A DNA stretch of 47,553 nucleotides from Verrucomicrobiales bacterium (lineage in GTDB: Bacteria; Verrucomicrobiota; Verrucomicrobiia; Verrucomicrobiales; DEV007): NCBI GenBank assembly GCA_029213025.1, contig JARGOZ010000037.1, positions 1-47,553 on the forward strand. The letters are read 5' to 3'. Below are positions 26,498 to 34,777 of the stretch, piece after piece. A program made the position numbers and the translations under genes. Each line of letters begins with the position of its first letter. Within the stretch, counting starts at the first letter, position 1. The notes beneath the pieces were generated by a model, which had not been told where the DNA came from, ran no database searches, and saw only the letters and a list, made by a program, of their open reading frames with translations.

Positions 26498-28675
26498 TTA
26501 GGAAACCGTGCTGTTGATTTTCCCGTTGGCTTCTCTCGCCAGGCGCACGGCTTTTTCCACTACCTCTCCGGCGACCAGAAATTCTCTATCGCCCGGTACT
26601 TTGAGCGTACCGGTCAATGCTTCCCCGGCGGCAATCCCAATACCGACAGTCCATCCCTCTTCGGGTGAAATATTTTGCAGATCCTCGAACAGGGCATTCC
26701 CTGCCCGTTCCGCCTCTTTCGCTGAGTCTGTTGATTCCGGAGTGGCACCGAAAACGGCGGTGAATATTTCTCCCAGATTTTGGTGGGGCATGCCCTTGAA
26801 GCGCTCGACCGGACGGGTGAAGGAATCATTGATTTCCTGAGATAGCCGAATCGCTTCATCCGGTTCCAGCTCCGTCATCAGCGATTCGTAGCCATCCAGG
26901 TGAACGGCGAGAACTACCACATCGCGAATCACACCGTGCTGAGCATCCGGGCGGTTTAAAATTGCATCGGTGACGGCTCTTTCTGTAGTCCTGCCCAGTG
27001 ATTCGCGGATATATCTTCGTTCGCGCAAACCGGCGACCATACGGTTGAACTCGTAACCAAGAATACCCAGTTCGTCCGACCCGACGATATCAACCCTGGT
27101 TCGCAAATCCCCCGAGCCCACTTTTGCCGCTGCGTCGGCGAGATGATTTAGTGGATCGACGACAAGACGCCCGAGCAGCCAACTGCCGAAAAAGCCGAAG
27201 CTGATACAGGCAAGTGCAGCTGTTCCGGCAAAAAGCCGGTGTTCTTCATCAACGAGGAGAAGTAGAGCAATGACCGGACAAATACCGGAAGAAATCGTCC
27301 AAATTAAACCTCGTCGGGTCAGAGAAAGAGACAATCCGCCCGGAGTACACCACGGTTTTTCACTTCTGGTAAAAAAATGCGAGTAGAGCAGTTTCTGGCT
27401 CAGTAAATCGATCACCAGAAATACCTGGGACAGTGCAATCGCCGCCCCGATACAGACCGAAATAGAGAGCTGTAAAGCGTAGCCTGCACCGGCGTCCCGC
27501 AGGGGTAACCACAGTCCGGGGATCGATCCGGCCCAGCCAATTGCCGAAATCCCGGCACCGATCCAGGGCAGATTGATCACCCGCCTCTTTGCGTTTCTGT
27601 GATTCGGCAAAGTAAAGACTACCCAGCCCCAGATCGACAGCAGTGGGATGTAGGCAATCAAATTGTAAACATTTACCGCACTGGTAAAACGGTAGGATTC
27701 GCCTTCAAAAAACAGCGGGATAATATGCCGCTGATTAAACCAGATATTAAAACCGATTCCGAGGAACTGAGAGACGACCAGGCCGAGAAATACATACCAA
27801 AGTCGTTTCTGTAGTTCGGGATGATCCAGATTTTCTGATTCAGATTCGGTTTCCGGGCGCGAAAAATAGATATCGAGAATATCCGCTTCCAGCTCGACGA
27901 TATTCTGGTAACGCACGGCGGGATTCTTTTTCAGAGCCATTTCCACGACTTTGTCGAAATCGCGGGGCAGACCGGGATCAACTTCCGAAGGCGGCATCCA
28001 GAGTCCCATCGGCAGATCCCCCGTGAGCAGTTGGTAAATTACAATGCCGAGACTGTAGATATCCGCCCGCTGATCAATTCCGGTTTTGTTATTGATCGTT
28101 TCAGGAGCGGAATAGAGAGCCGTTCCGCCGATCGAGCTTTGGGCAGGACTCTCTCCGATAATCCGGGCGAGACCGAAATCCACAATTTTTACAATACCCT
28201 CGTCATCGATGAGAATATTGGCGGGTTTAATATCGAGATGCACGAGGTCGCGCGAGTGGGCATAGGCGAGACCGTCGCAAATCTGCCGCAGCATCGAAAA
28301 GCCGTCCTGAAAGGGTATCCTGCCCCGGTCGAGCATTTGCTGAAGGTCCCCGCCGCGCACGTATTCCATGACGATAAACGGAATCCCGCTCTTCGTTTCG
28401 CCGAAGTCGTACACCGATACGATGTTCGGGTGGGAACATTGCGCGAGGACATGTGCCTCTTTGCCGAAGCGTTTCCGCAGACCCTCAATATCCCCGGGAA
28501 GAATTTTGATCGCGACCTGCCGCTCCAGCCCTTTCTGAGTAGCGAGATAGACCGCCCCCATCCCACCGGAACCAATCAGCTCGGTGATTTCATAATTTTC
28601 GCCGATGTCCTGATTTAACGCTTCGACTTCGGGAAGATTGGAAGTCGAAGATGGCCCGATCTTCATTGGTGACAT
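26498..28675 (-). CDS. Ser/Thr kinase - membrane - HAMP - degenerate cyclase fusion
   Basis: 725 residues. The kinase domain spans about 27-290: glycine loop GSGGMGAVYLA, Lys57 (VAIK), catalytic loop HLDIKPANIL (Arg of HRD replaced by Leu), DFGLA and PE in SAPETI. About six membrane segments follow (about 310-525), then a HAMP-like linker (LGRLVVDPLNHLADAAAKVGSGDL), then a class III cyclase-type domain (about 590-720). In that domain both metal Asp positions are changed (VHLDGY, where FADIxGF is expected, and LGEIF for GD), and the Asn of GDxVNxA is Glu (GEVVEKAVRLA), so it probably does not make cyclic nucleotide. The kinase and the following gene start 29 bp apart on opposite strands. Likely a membrane sensor kinase. 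Confidence 0.9.
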   Translation of the reverse strand: MSPMKIGPSSTSNLPEVEALNQDIGENYEITELIGSGGMGAVYLATQKGLERQVAIKILPGDIEGLRKRFGKEAHVLAQCSHPNIVSVYDFGETKSGIPFIVMEYVRGGDLQQMLDRGRIPFQDGFSMLRQICDGLAYAHSRDLVHLDIKPANILIDDEGIVKIVDFGLARIIGESPAQSSIGGTALYSAPETINNKTGIDQRADIYSLGIVIYQLLTGDLPMGLWMPPSEVDPGLPRDFDKVVEMALKKNPAVRYQNIVELEADILDIYFSRPETESESENLDHPELQKRLWYVFLGLVVSQFLGIGFNIWFNQRHIIPLFFEGESYRFTSAVNVYNLIAYIPLLSIWGWVVFTLPNHRNAKRRVINLPWIGAGISAIGWAGSIPGLWLPLRDAGAGYALQLSISVCIGAAIALSQVFLVIDLLSQKLLYSHFFTRSEKPWCTPGGLSLSLTRRGLIWTISSGICPVIALLLLVDEEHRLFAGTAALACISFGFFGSWLLGRLVVDPLNHLADAAAKVGSGDLRTRVDIVGSDELGILGYEFNRMVAGLRERRYIRESLGRTTERAVTDAILNRPDAQHGVIRDVVVLAVHLDGYESLMTELEPDEAIRLSQEINDSFTRPVERFKGMPHQNLGEIFTAVFGATPESTDSAKEAERAGNALFEDLQNISPEEGWTVGIGIAAGEALTGTLKVPGDREFLVAGEVVEKAVRLAREANGKINSTVS

Positions 28676-28704
28676 TTGATCACAGTCCGATTACATTTGC
28701 AAAC

Positions 28705-29439
28705 ATGGAAAAAACCGGCTCGGACAAACACGCTTTTCAGCCTACCCGATGGACTCTTGTGCTTGATGTAAAGGGCGAAGGAGAGGATGCGGAGAAGGCG
28801 CTTGAAGAGCTGTGTGAGAGCTATTGGTTCCCGCTTTATGCCTTTGCGAGGGGAGCTAACTGGAATTCAGCCGACGCCGAGGATCTTGTGCAGGGATTCT
28901 TTGTCAAACTGGTCGAAAAGCGGATGTTTGAGTCGGCGGATCAGGAAAAAGGAAAGCTGCGGACCTTTCTGCTCACCGCATTTCGCCGCTACGCCAAAGA
29001 TGAAGCTGTGAAATTGAATGCGGCGAAACGGGGCGGGAAAACAGAGAAGATTTCTTTCGATTATACCGAAGCAGAGAGTTGGTATTCCGAAGAGAGAGTT
29101 GAAGGGGAATCTCCCGAACAACTTTACGACCGGCAGTGGGCCCTAACTGTTATTGAAAAGGCACTCGAAAGTCTGGAGCAACACGCCGAGTCGAGGGGGA
29201 AAAGTAAAGAATTCCAACTGATGAAACCCCTTCTCATGGAGGAAACCGGTAAAGAGGAATTTGAAAAAGTAGGTGCTGCGCTGGGCATGACTGCCAACGC
29301 CGCTAAAATACAGATTCATCGTCTCCGATCCAGGTTCCGGGAAACGGTGCGTGCGGAAATCCGGGAAACGCAACTCGACGGGACGGATGAAGATGATGAA
29401 CTGCGCTATCTGATGGCTCAACTTTCCAGAAGTGCATGA
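28705..29439 (+). CDS. ECF-like sigma factor
   Basis: Start chosen at 28705 (MEKTGSDKHAF), since the FQPTRWTLVLDVKG stretch that follows is the normal N-terminus of this verrucomicrobial/planctomycete sigma group; the frame is open 18 codons more. Region 2: LYAFARGANWNSADAEDLVQGFFVKLVEKRMF; the linker holds LRTFLLTAFRRYAKDE; region 4: FEKVGAALGMTANAAKIQIHRLRSRFRETVR. 244 residues. The stop overlaps the following Ser/Thr kinase start by 4 bp (ATGA), so the pair is translationally coupled and the kinase may control the sigma by phosphorylation, as known in related bacteria. Confidence 0.88.
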   Translation: MEKTGSDKHAFQPTRWTLVLDVKGEGEDAEKALEELCESYWFPLYAFARGANWNSADAEDLVQGFFVKLVEKRMFESADQEKGKLRTFLLTAFRRYAKDEAVKLNAAKRGGKTEKISFDYTEAESWYSEERVEGESPEQLYDRQWALTVIEKALESLEQHAESRGKSKEFQLMKPLLMEETGKEEFEKVGAALGMTANAAKIQIHRLRSRFRETVRAEIRETQLDGTDEDDELRYLMAQLSRSA

Positions 29440-30362
29440 AGCGGGGGCGGCTGAAAGGATTGAACCCGCAGAGCCTTATGCGGCTCGCCGTGGATGAAAA
29501 TCCGCCGGAGGACGAAGATGAAATTCCTGAAGTTCCCGGCTATGAAATCCGGTCCGTGCTGGGCAGGGGTGCTGCCGGAACTGTGTACGAAGCCAGGGTG
29601 AAAAACGGTCCGGGATTGGTAGCGATCAAGCTGCTGACCGGCGAACATATTTCGGATGGCCTGCAAAGAGAGCGGATCGCACGGGAGGCGCAGGTTATGG
29701 GCTCCCTGTCTCATCCCAATGTGGTGAAAATCTACGAATTCATCGACCTCAAGTCGACGGTTGGAATTGTGATGGAATTGGTCGAAGGCCAAACACTGCG
29801 CGAAAGACTCCGAACCGGTGTGGAAGTTGAAATCGATGAAGCGATACGAATTACCGGGGAGATTGCCGATGCCCTGGGTGTTGTGCACGAATCGGGCCTG
29901 ACGCACCGGGATTTGAAGCCGGAGAATATTCTGATCAATTCAGAAGGGAAGATAAAAGTTACCGACTTTGGTATCGCATTTTCCGAAGAATCCGGCGCAC
30001 CCCGACTGACTCTTACCGGAATGACTCTGGGGACAATTGGCTATATGTCTCCCGAGCAGGTGGACGGGATTTCTGTAGTGGATTCCCGGAGCGATATCTA
30101 TAGTTTAGCAGTGGTCCTGCACGAATTGATCACCGGCGAGTTTCCCAATCAGATTCTGGAACCGCCGTCTTTGTATCGCCCCGGCCTTGCTGCTCATATT
30201 AATGAGGCGGTGGTGAAAGCTCTGAGTTTAAGTCCATCCGACCGGTTCGCCACGGTTTCTGAATTTATCAAAGCACTCGGAGGCACCGGCGATGGTGAGG
30301 CCAATGCCAAACAGTCCGGTCTTTTTAAAGGATTTGGAAGAAAGAAGCCTTCGAAAAACTGA
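29436..30362 (+). CDS. Soluble Ser/Thr protein kinase coupled to the sigma gene
   Basis: Complete Hanks-type kinase: GRGAAGTVYEA (43-53), Lys65 (VAIK), HEAQVM-like helix (EAQVMGSLSHPNVV), catalytic HRDLKPENIL, DFGIA and TIGYMSPEQ in the activation segment. No membrane segment: the 308 residues end in a basic tail (KQSGLFKGFGRKKPSKN) that could bind membrane or nucleic acid. It begins within the last codons of the sigma gene (ATGA). It is likely to phosphorylate that sigma or its partners; the FHA protein encoded 7 kb upstream would be a reader. Confidence 0.93.
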   Translation: MKRGRLKGLNPQSLMRLAVDENPPEDEDEIPEVPGYEIRSVLGRGAAGTVYEARVKNGPGLVAIKLLTGEHISDGLQRERIAREAQVMGSLSHPNVVKIYEFIDLKSTVGIVMELVEGQTLRERLRTGVEVEIDEAIRITGEIADALGVVHESGLTHRDLKPENILINSEGKIKVTDFGIAFSEESGAPRLTLTGMTLGTIGYMSPEQVDGISVVDSRSDIYSLAVVLHELITGEFPNQILEPPSLYRPGLAAHINEAVVKALSLSPSDRFATVSEFIKALGGTGDGEANAKQSGLFKGFGRKKPSKN

Positions 30363-30416
30363 TTCCGTCCTTTTTTTCGCTTTCCACATTCCTGACCAGA
30401 GTCTAAAACCGTCGCA

Positions 30417-31787
30417 ATGAGTGCTCTTGCGATTTGTTTGGCAGGAATGGTGGTAGTCCTCGGGGCTATTATCGCCCTGCGACTTCATGCCTTTGTCTCC
30501 CTGCTTCTCGGAGCTCTGACAGTGGCGGTGTTGTCATCTACGGTGGGGGCCAGTGGGACTTCGATTTCCAAAGCCGTGACCGCCGTGACGAGTGGATTCG
30601 GAACGGCCTGCGGCAAAGTCGGGGTTATTATCGCCCTCGCCGCGATCATTGGTCAGTGTCTTCTCGCTTCCGGTGCTGCGGAGCGGATTGTGAAGGCCAT
30701 TCTCGGCCTTTTCGGTGCCAAACGGGCTCCGATCGCTTTTCTTTCCAGTGGTTTTATTCTCGGGATCCCGGTGTTTTTCGATACGGTGTTTTATTTGATG
30801 TTTCCACTGCTGCGATCCTACGCGCGAAAGGTCAAAGGCACCTATGTGCTCTGTGTTCTCGCCACAGTGGCCGGCGCCAGCATGGCGCACTCGCTGGTGC
30901 CGCCCACGCCGGGGCCGCTGTACGTCGCTAATTCTCTCGGCGTCAGTCTCGGGGTGATGATCCCGGCCGGCCTGGTCCTGGGAGTCATTTGTATCGCCTG
31001 CGGGTATATCTATGCAAAGTGGGCCAACCGGCGATTTGATATACCGTTCCGGGATGATGAGGCCGCTGCGGATAAAGATGTTTTGGAAAGTAGACCTTTG
31101 CCCTCCCTGTTCCTGTCTTTACTGCCGGTAGTTGGTCCGTTGATATTGATCGCCGCAACGAGTTTCCCTATGATGCCCTATCAAAAAGGTGGCGCACTGG
31201 CGGATCAGGACCCCGGTTGGTTGGGATTCTGGGCGGATAAAAACCTTGCTCTTGGTTTGGGTGCTGTAGTGGCTTTGTTCATCGCAACGAAATACAGAAA
31301 CGAAAGCGACGGTAGTATCAAGGACTTGATTCAAAACAGCCTTTCCGGTGCAGGAATTATTATTCTGATTACCGCGGCGGGCGGAGCTTTCGGCCAGGTT
31401 TTAAAAGAAAGCGGAATCGCTCAGGAGCTGGTCGCTATGTTTCCCAATGCCGGGGATGCTTTGCTACCTATTGCTTTTGTCGTCACAGCGTTGGTGAGAA
31501 TTGCCCAGGGTTCTGCCACTGTTTCCATGATTACCGGAGTCGGTATAGTGGCACCGCTGCTCGAAACGATGATGCTCAGTTTTCACCCTGTGTATCTTGC
31601 CCTCGCGATCGGGTGTGGTTCCAAACCGGGACCGTGGATGAATGACAGCGGGTTTTGGGTAGTAGGCAGAATGGCGAAGTTCACCGAAACCGAGACACTG
31701 AAGACATTTTCCGTCTTACTTACCGTTATGGGTGTGGCAGGATTTATCGTGTGCTGGATCTGCTCGAAAGTTTTTCCCATGGTATAG
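30417..31787 (+). CDS. GntP-family permease (gluconate/H+ symporter type)
   Basis: Inner-membrane transporter of about 12-13 spans, 456 residues. Family marks include IIALAAIIGQCLLASGAAERIV, SGFILGIPVFFDTVFYLMFPLL, ASMAHSLVPPTPGP, VRIAQGSATVSMIT and GCGSKPGPWMNDSGFWVVG, which are the well-conserved GntP motifs for gluconate, gluconate-like sugar acids or related anions. It lies 55 bp after the kinase gene and may be its own unit. There is no neighbouring gluconate catabolic gene, so the substrate is open. Confidence 0.93.
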   Translation: MSALAICLAGMVVVLGAIIALRLHAFVSLLLGALTVAVLSSTVGASGTSISKAVTAVTSGFGTACGKVGVIIALAAIIGQCLLASGAAERIVKAILGLFGAKRAPIAFLSSGFILGIPVFFDTVFYLMFPLLRSYARKVKGTYVLCVLATVAGASMAHSLVPPTPGPLYVANSLGVSLGVMIPAGLVLGVICIACGYIYAKWANRRFDIPFRDDEAAADKDVLESRPLPSLFLSLLPVVGPLILIAATSFPMMPYQKGGALADQDPGWLGFWADKNLALGLGAVVALFIATKYRNESDGSIKDLIQNSLSGAGIIILITAAGGAFGQVLKESGIAQELVAMFPNAGDALLPIAFVVTALVRIAQGSATVSMITGVGIVAPLLETMMLSFHPVYLALAIGCGSKPGPWMNDSGFWVVGRMAKFTETETLKTFSVLLTVMGVAGFIVCWICSKVFPMV

Positions 31788-31816
31788 AACGAATTGTCGT
31801 CATAGCAATCCGTTCT
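31786..31816 (+). terminator. Hairpin at the convergent GntP / FecR-fusion junction
   Basis: Stem AGAACGAATTG with CAATCCGTTCT (10 of 11 pairs), loop tcgtcatag. It overlaps the GntP stop codon and ends 2 bp before the stop of the convergent gene. A T-rich tract follows 10 bases later, so termination of the GntP transcript is plausible. Confidence 0.4.
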
Positions 31817-31817
31817 G

Positions 31818-34061
31818 CTACGGCATCTTTTTTAATTGGATGTTGTCGTAAAAAATCCGGGTCTCGCCTGATAACATCAGCACCGGGATCATTCCGGGCA
31901 GACCGTTTTCCGGAAAGCGGAAAGTCATCTGCATTTCCTGAAAGGGTTGCCCGGCTTCAAGTTGACCGGAAGTTTCAGCTAACCATTCACTGCCTGACCA
32001 GATGCCGAAGCGGAACACATTCCCGCCGATATGGCGGACCAGATGGCCGGCACCGGGACCAAAGTTTCGGTGGGAGCCGATTTGGACCGACAGCCGGTAT
32101 TCGGCTCCTGGTTCGAAATCATGTATCTCCTGGGCGACAAATCCGTGATTGACCCATAGATATCGTTCGCCTTCCGCCGGTGTAGGTAATCCTCCGATTG
32201 CATCGGTTATTCGAACTGTGCCGGAGTGTTGTTCCAGAGCATCCGTCCAGACTCCGTCTTTTTGCCAACCGGCCTTCCACGCGAGAGGAACGTCCCGGTA
32301 GAGTCTTTCGGTCTTGCAGCTGCGGCTCAAGAGGCCGATTTCAAAACTGTGATTCACGATCAAATTGTCACCGTAGGATTTAGGAGTAACGACAGGAATT
32401 GATTCGGGAAACCGGTGCGCCTGATCCCGGGCTACAATGCTTTCCGGCTCTCCTATATCGAAAAAACGCAGGCCTTCTCCCGGTCCTACGGCTCTGTTTT
32501 TTTCCGCCACCGTTCCCGCTCCGTTGAATACGATGAGGTCGATGCTGTCCTTGTCGGAAAGTACTCCGATTTCGCCTTCGGAACTGGAAAACGTAAATCG
32601 ATCAGTTTTTATCGTGAATCCTTTGGGGGTGCGTGAGGTAACCTTTGCCACCATCCGTCCCTCGTCCAGTCGAATACCATGCCCGGAGGTTATCGAAAAG
32701 CGGGCGGGGGCTTCGATGATCAGGGACACGGAATCGGATGTAAAGATTTCGCAAGTTCCCTCCGTCATGTGATAGCTACCGTAGGTAAGAGACGTTCTGT
32801 TCCACGGGGTATCATCGGCAAACTTTACATTGGCTTCGCGCAACACTTTCGGGTGCGATTTGAACCGGGAGAGTAAATCGGTCCGGATTGCGAGGAGAGC
32901 GAGCAGGCAGGCCAGTCCTCCAATCACAGTTATGATTCCGATTTTCCTGAGTAGTGAAGGATCAACTTTAACTTTGGGAATAAGCGGTGGTTTGTCGATA
33001 TGAACGCCGTGACGATGAGTTTGATCCCTGTCTTCGTGCGCCAGAACCGGAGGTCCGGAACCGGGCACAGGTGGCAGAATTGTTTCGGACGAGGGCGAAG
33101 GCGGGAGTTTTGGCCTGGTATCTGTATCCTGCGGAGCCGATGCTTTTTTTCTTTTTCCGGGGAAGATTCTTTCCACAAAATTACCGGTGGCAGAAAGGGC
33201 TGTGGCGAGCATGCCCAGCGCGAGGACGGCATATTTCGGTGGTTCGTCTGCTCTTTGATGTTCGGGATGATCAGATTCCGGCTTGTTCGGGGATTTGGAT
33301 TTCCGGGAAAGGGAACGTCGTTTTGTCGGGGGCAGGCGGATGATGTCGTTGGCCAGTTCGCATTCGGGCCAAATGTCGAGTTCCCCGAAACCGATCATGA
33401 TACCGTCGATCATGCGGAGATCGTTGTATTGGCGGGTCCGGGTTTTGCTGACGTGAATCTCTGAATTGAGCTGGGCGACGAATTTTTCGCTTGCCGTACC
33501 GTCGAGGTATTTCAGTGCGAGAGTCCAGAAAGCTTCGTCTTCCGGTTCCTGGAATCCTTCATTTTCTCCGTTCTGCAGCGTTTCCCACAGATATATCAGA
33601 CTGTGCTGCCAGAGTTGGTAGACTTCCTCAACAGGGATGCCGATCTTTTTCGCAATCGTCTTACAACTCATCCCTGATTGATAGTGGAGTTGCAGAACCG
33701 CCCGGACTTTTTCCGGAAGCAAAGTCATTTCCCGGGCGACATCCTCGTAGCGTGTGGCGAATCCATTGCCGGGGCGTTTGATAAAATTCTGATCCAGAAA
33801 CTCAACCGTGCCCTCATCGAAAACCCGGAACTGAAAATGCTCCCTTCTCAACAGTTCATCGCCGCGTTCTTTTACTGTGTCCCACAGGAAAAACAGGAAG
33901 ACCTGTTTTGAGGTGAATTCCTTTTTCGCCTTCCTGATTTTCTTTTCCACATCCGCTTCGAGACGGCGGGCCAAATCAACACTGCGCAGGTGCGACCTGC
34001 CGAAGCCCAGAATTTTGGTCTTTTCTGTTTGGAATAGTTTGAGCCTGTTCTCAATGTTCAT
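31818..34061 (-). CDS. Sigma-region-4-like / anti-sigma / FecR fusion membrane protein
   Basis: 747 residues in one open frame. Residues 1-105 form a helical segment with no clear region 2; 110-160 (LPEKVRAVLQLHYQSG, SCKTIAKKIGIPVEEVYQLW) is a sigma-factor region-4 helix-turn-helix; 172-225 (FWTLALKYLDGTASEKFVAQLN) resembles the N-terminal sigma-binding part of FecR-type anti-sigmas. A Pro/Lys-rich linker with a weak hydrophobic stretch (276-295) leads to a membrane segment at 374-393, then a FecR-like domain (about 430-545: APARFSITSGHGIRLDEGRMVAKV; the usual DLGTEF is degenerate) and a C-terminal carbohydrate-binding-like jelly roll (NLIVNHSFEIG to DNIQL). Normally sigma and FecR are two genes. 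It probably signals from the cell surface. Confidence 0.8.
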   Translation of the reverse strand: MNIENRLKLFQTEKTKILGFGRSHLRSVDLARRLEADVEKKIRKAKKEFTSKQVFLFFLWDTVKERGDELLRREHFQFRVFDEGTVEFLDQNFIKRPGNGFATRYEDVAREMTLLPEKVRAVLQLHYQSGMSCKTIAKKIGIPVEEVYQLWQHSLIYLWETLQNGENEGFQEPEDEAFWTLALKYLDGTASEKFVAQLNSEIHVSKTRTRQYNDLRMIDGIMIGFGELDIWPECELANDIIRLPPTKRRSLSRKSKSPNKPESDHPEHQRADEPPKYAVLALGMLATALSATGNFVERIFPGKRKKASAPQDTDTRPKLPPSPSSETILPPVPGSGPPVLAHEDRDQTHRHGVHIDKPPLIPKVKVDPSLLRKIGIITVIGGLACLLALLAIRTDLLSRFKSHPKVLREANVKFADDTPWNRTSLTYGSYHMTEGTCEIFTSDSVSLIIEAPARFSITSGHGIRLDEGRMVAKVTSRTPKGFTIKTDRFTFSSSEGEIGVLSDKDSIDLIVFNGAGTVAEKNRAVGPGEGLRFFDIGEPESIVARDQAHRFPESIPVVTPKSYGDNLIVNHSFEIGLLSRSCKTERLYRDVPLAWKAGWQKDGVWTDALEQHSGTVRITDAIGGLPTPAEGERYLWVNHGFVAQEIHDFEPGAEYRLSVQIGSHRNFGPGAGHLVRHIGGNVFRFGIWSGSEWLAETSGQLEAGQPFQEMQMTFRFPENGLPGMIPVLMLSGETRIFYDNIQLKKMP

Positions 34062-34150
34062 TTAGTTCCTGATGGGAAACGGAACCCGAATCATAAACGT
34101 TAAGAACGAGGGTAAGGCATTTTTGAATACTTCTCACGCGAAAAAAGAGT

Positions 34151-34178
34151 GAGGGCGGAGCCTCACAGCTCCGCCCTC
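34151..34178 (-). terminator. Strong intrinsic terminator reading on the minus strand
   Basis: A perfect 11-bp stem GAGGGCGGAGC / GCTCCGCCCTC with a 6-base loop (CTCACA). On the minus strand it is followed by actcttttttcgcg, so a T-run is present only for minus-strand transcripts. On that strand the transcript would have to come from the right, where only the doubtful ORF at 34418-34624 lies. Confidence 0.75.
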
Positions 34179-34417
34179 GTTGCATCCATCTTCACCATTG
34201 TCCACCTGGGACAAATCTGTGTGTTAGTTTGTTTTCGTGTCTTTCTCGGCCTTAGACGCGCAACTGGGAGTTGATGCCTCCAGACAGGCAGAACGTTGGG
34301 GCCGGTCCTGACTGCCGGTTTCCCGGTCAGTCAGCTTTCTCATCCGGCAACGAACTTCTTATTCTGGATTCGTTTTGGCTTCGATGGATTGTGGTTTCGT
34401 CGTTTGGGTTGTATGAA

Positions 34418-34624
34418 TTACTGAAAGTCGCTGATGCGGGATTTGGATTTGATTCTCAATGGAGTGGCCGCCGTTTCTTTGCGTCGACCGTCTTTCGATT
34501 TTTTGACCGGACGCCTCTTTTCGTCGTACCGCTTGTGGGCCGAGATTTCGAAGTCAATCCGCTCCGGACCAAGTCCGATGAATGGATCACTGTGGTGCAC
34601 CGCAGGTTGCCCTGTTATTGTCAT
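34418..34624 (-). CDS. Possible small basic protein (doubtful)
   Basis: A frame of 68 codons beginning ATG at 34624 (a GTG start four codons earlier is possible). The product is rich in Lys/Arg (RYDEKRRPVKKSKDGRRKE) with no known motif. In favour: a minus-strand terminator lies 240 bp downstream, and nothing else on that strand would use it. Against: no good ribosome site and no homology that I recognise. It could instead be a small regulatory RNA region. Confidence 0.3.
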   Translation of the reverse strand: MTITGQPAVHHSDPFIGLGPERIDFEISAHKRYDEKRRPVKKSKDGRRKETAATPLRIKSKSRISDFQ

Positions 34625-34679
34625 ATTTGTATTCACTGTTTGTTCGGGTGGTTTATAAGAACTGAATCGGTCTGATAGT

Positions 34680-34736
34680 AAGTTATGGTAATTATAAAAT
34701 TTATCAAAAATATTTTATAAAAAAATGACCGATTAG
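34680..34736 (+). promoter_or_regulatory. AT-rich promoter-like tract before panB
   Basis: AT-rich run with TATAAAA near 34695 and TTTATAAAAAAATG near 34713-34726, about 50-100 bp upstream of the panB start. It also lies upstream of the minus-strand small ORF, so it could drive either strand. No exact -35/-10 pair can be assigned. Confidence 0.3.
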
Positions 34737-34777
34737 GGTTTTGACCGCAACTATCCGACGGCGATAGTGAGGTCACA

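Larger units (their letters stand above)
34062..34777. other. 716-bp stretch with no confident gene
   Basis: Between the FecR fusion and panB. It contains a strong minus-strand terminator (34151-34178), a doubtful small minus-strand ORF (34418-34624), a few chance frames and an AT-rich promoter-like block (34680-34736). Nothing else stands out. Confidence 0.7.

Noticed and set aside
34271..34675. A 134-codon plus-strand frame in the 716-bp gap
   Set aside because: The product has mixed, unlikely composition, no start signal and no recognisable family.
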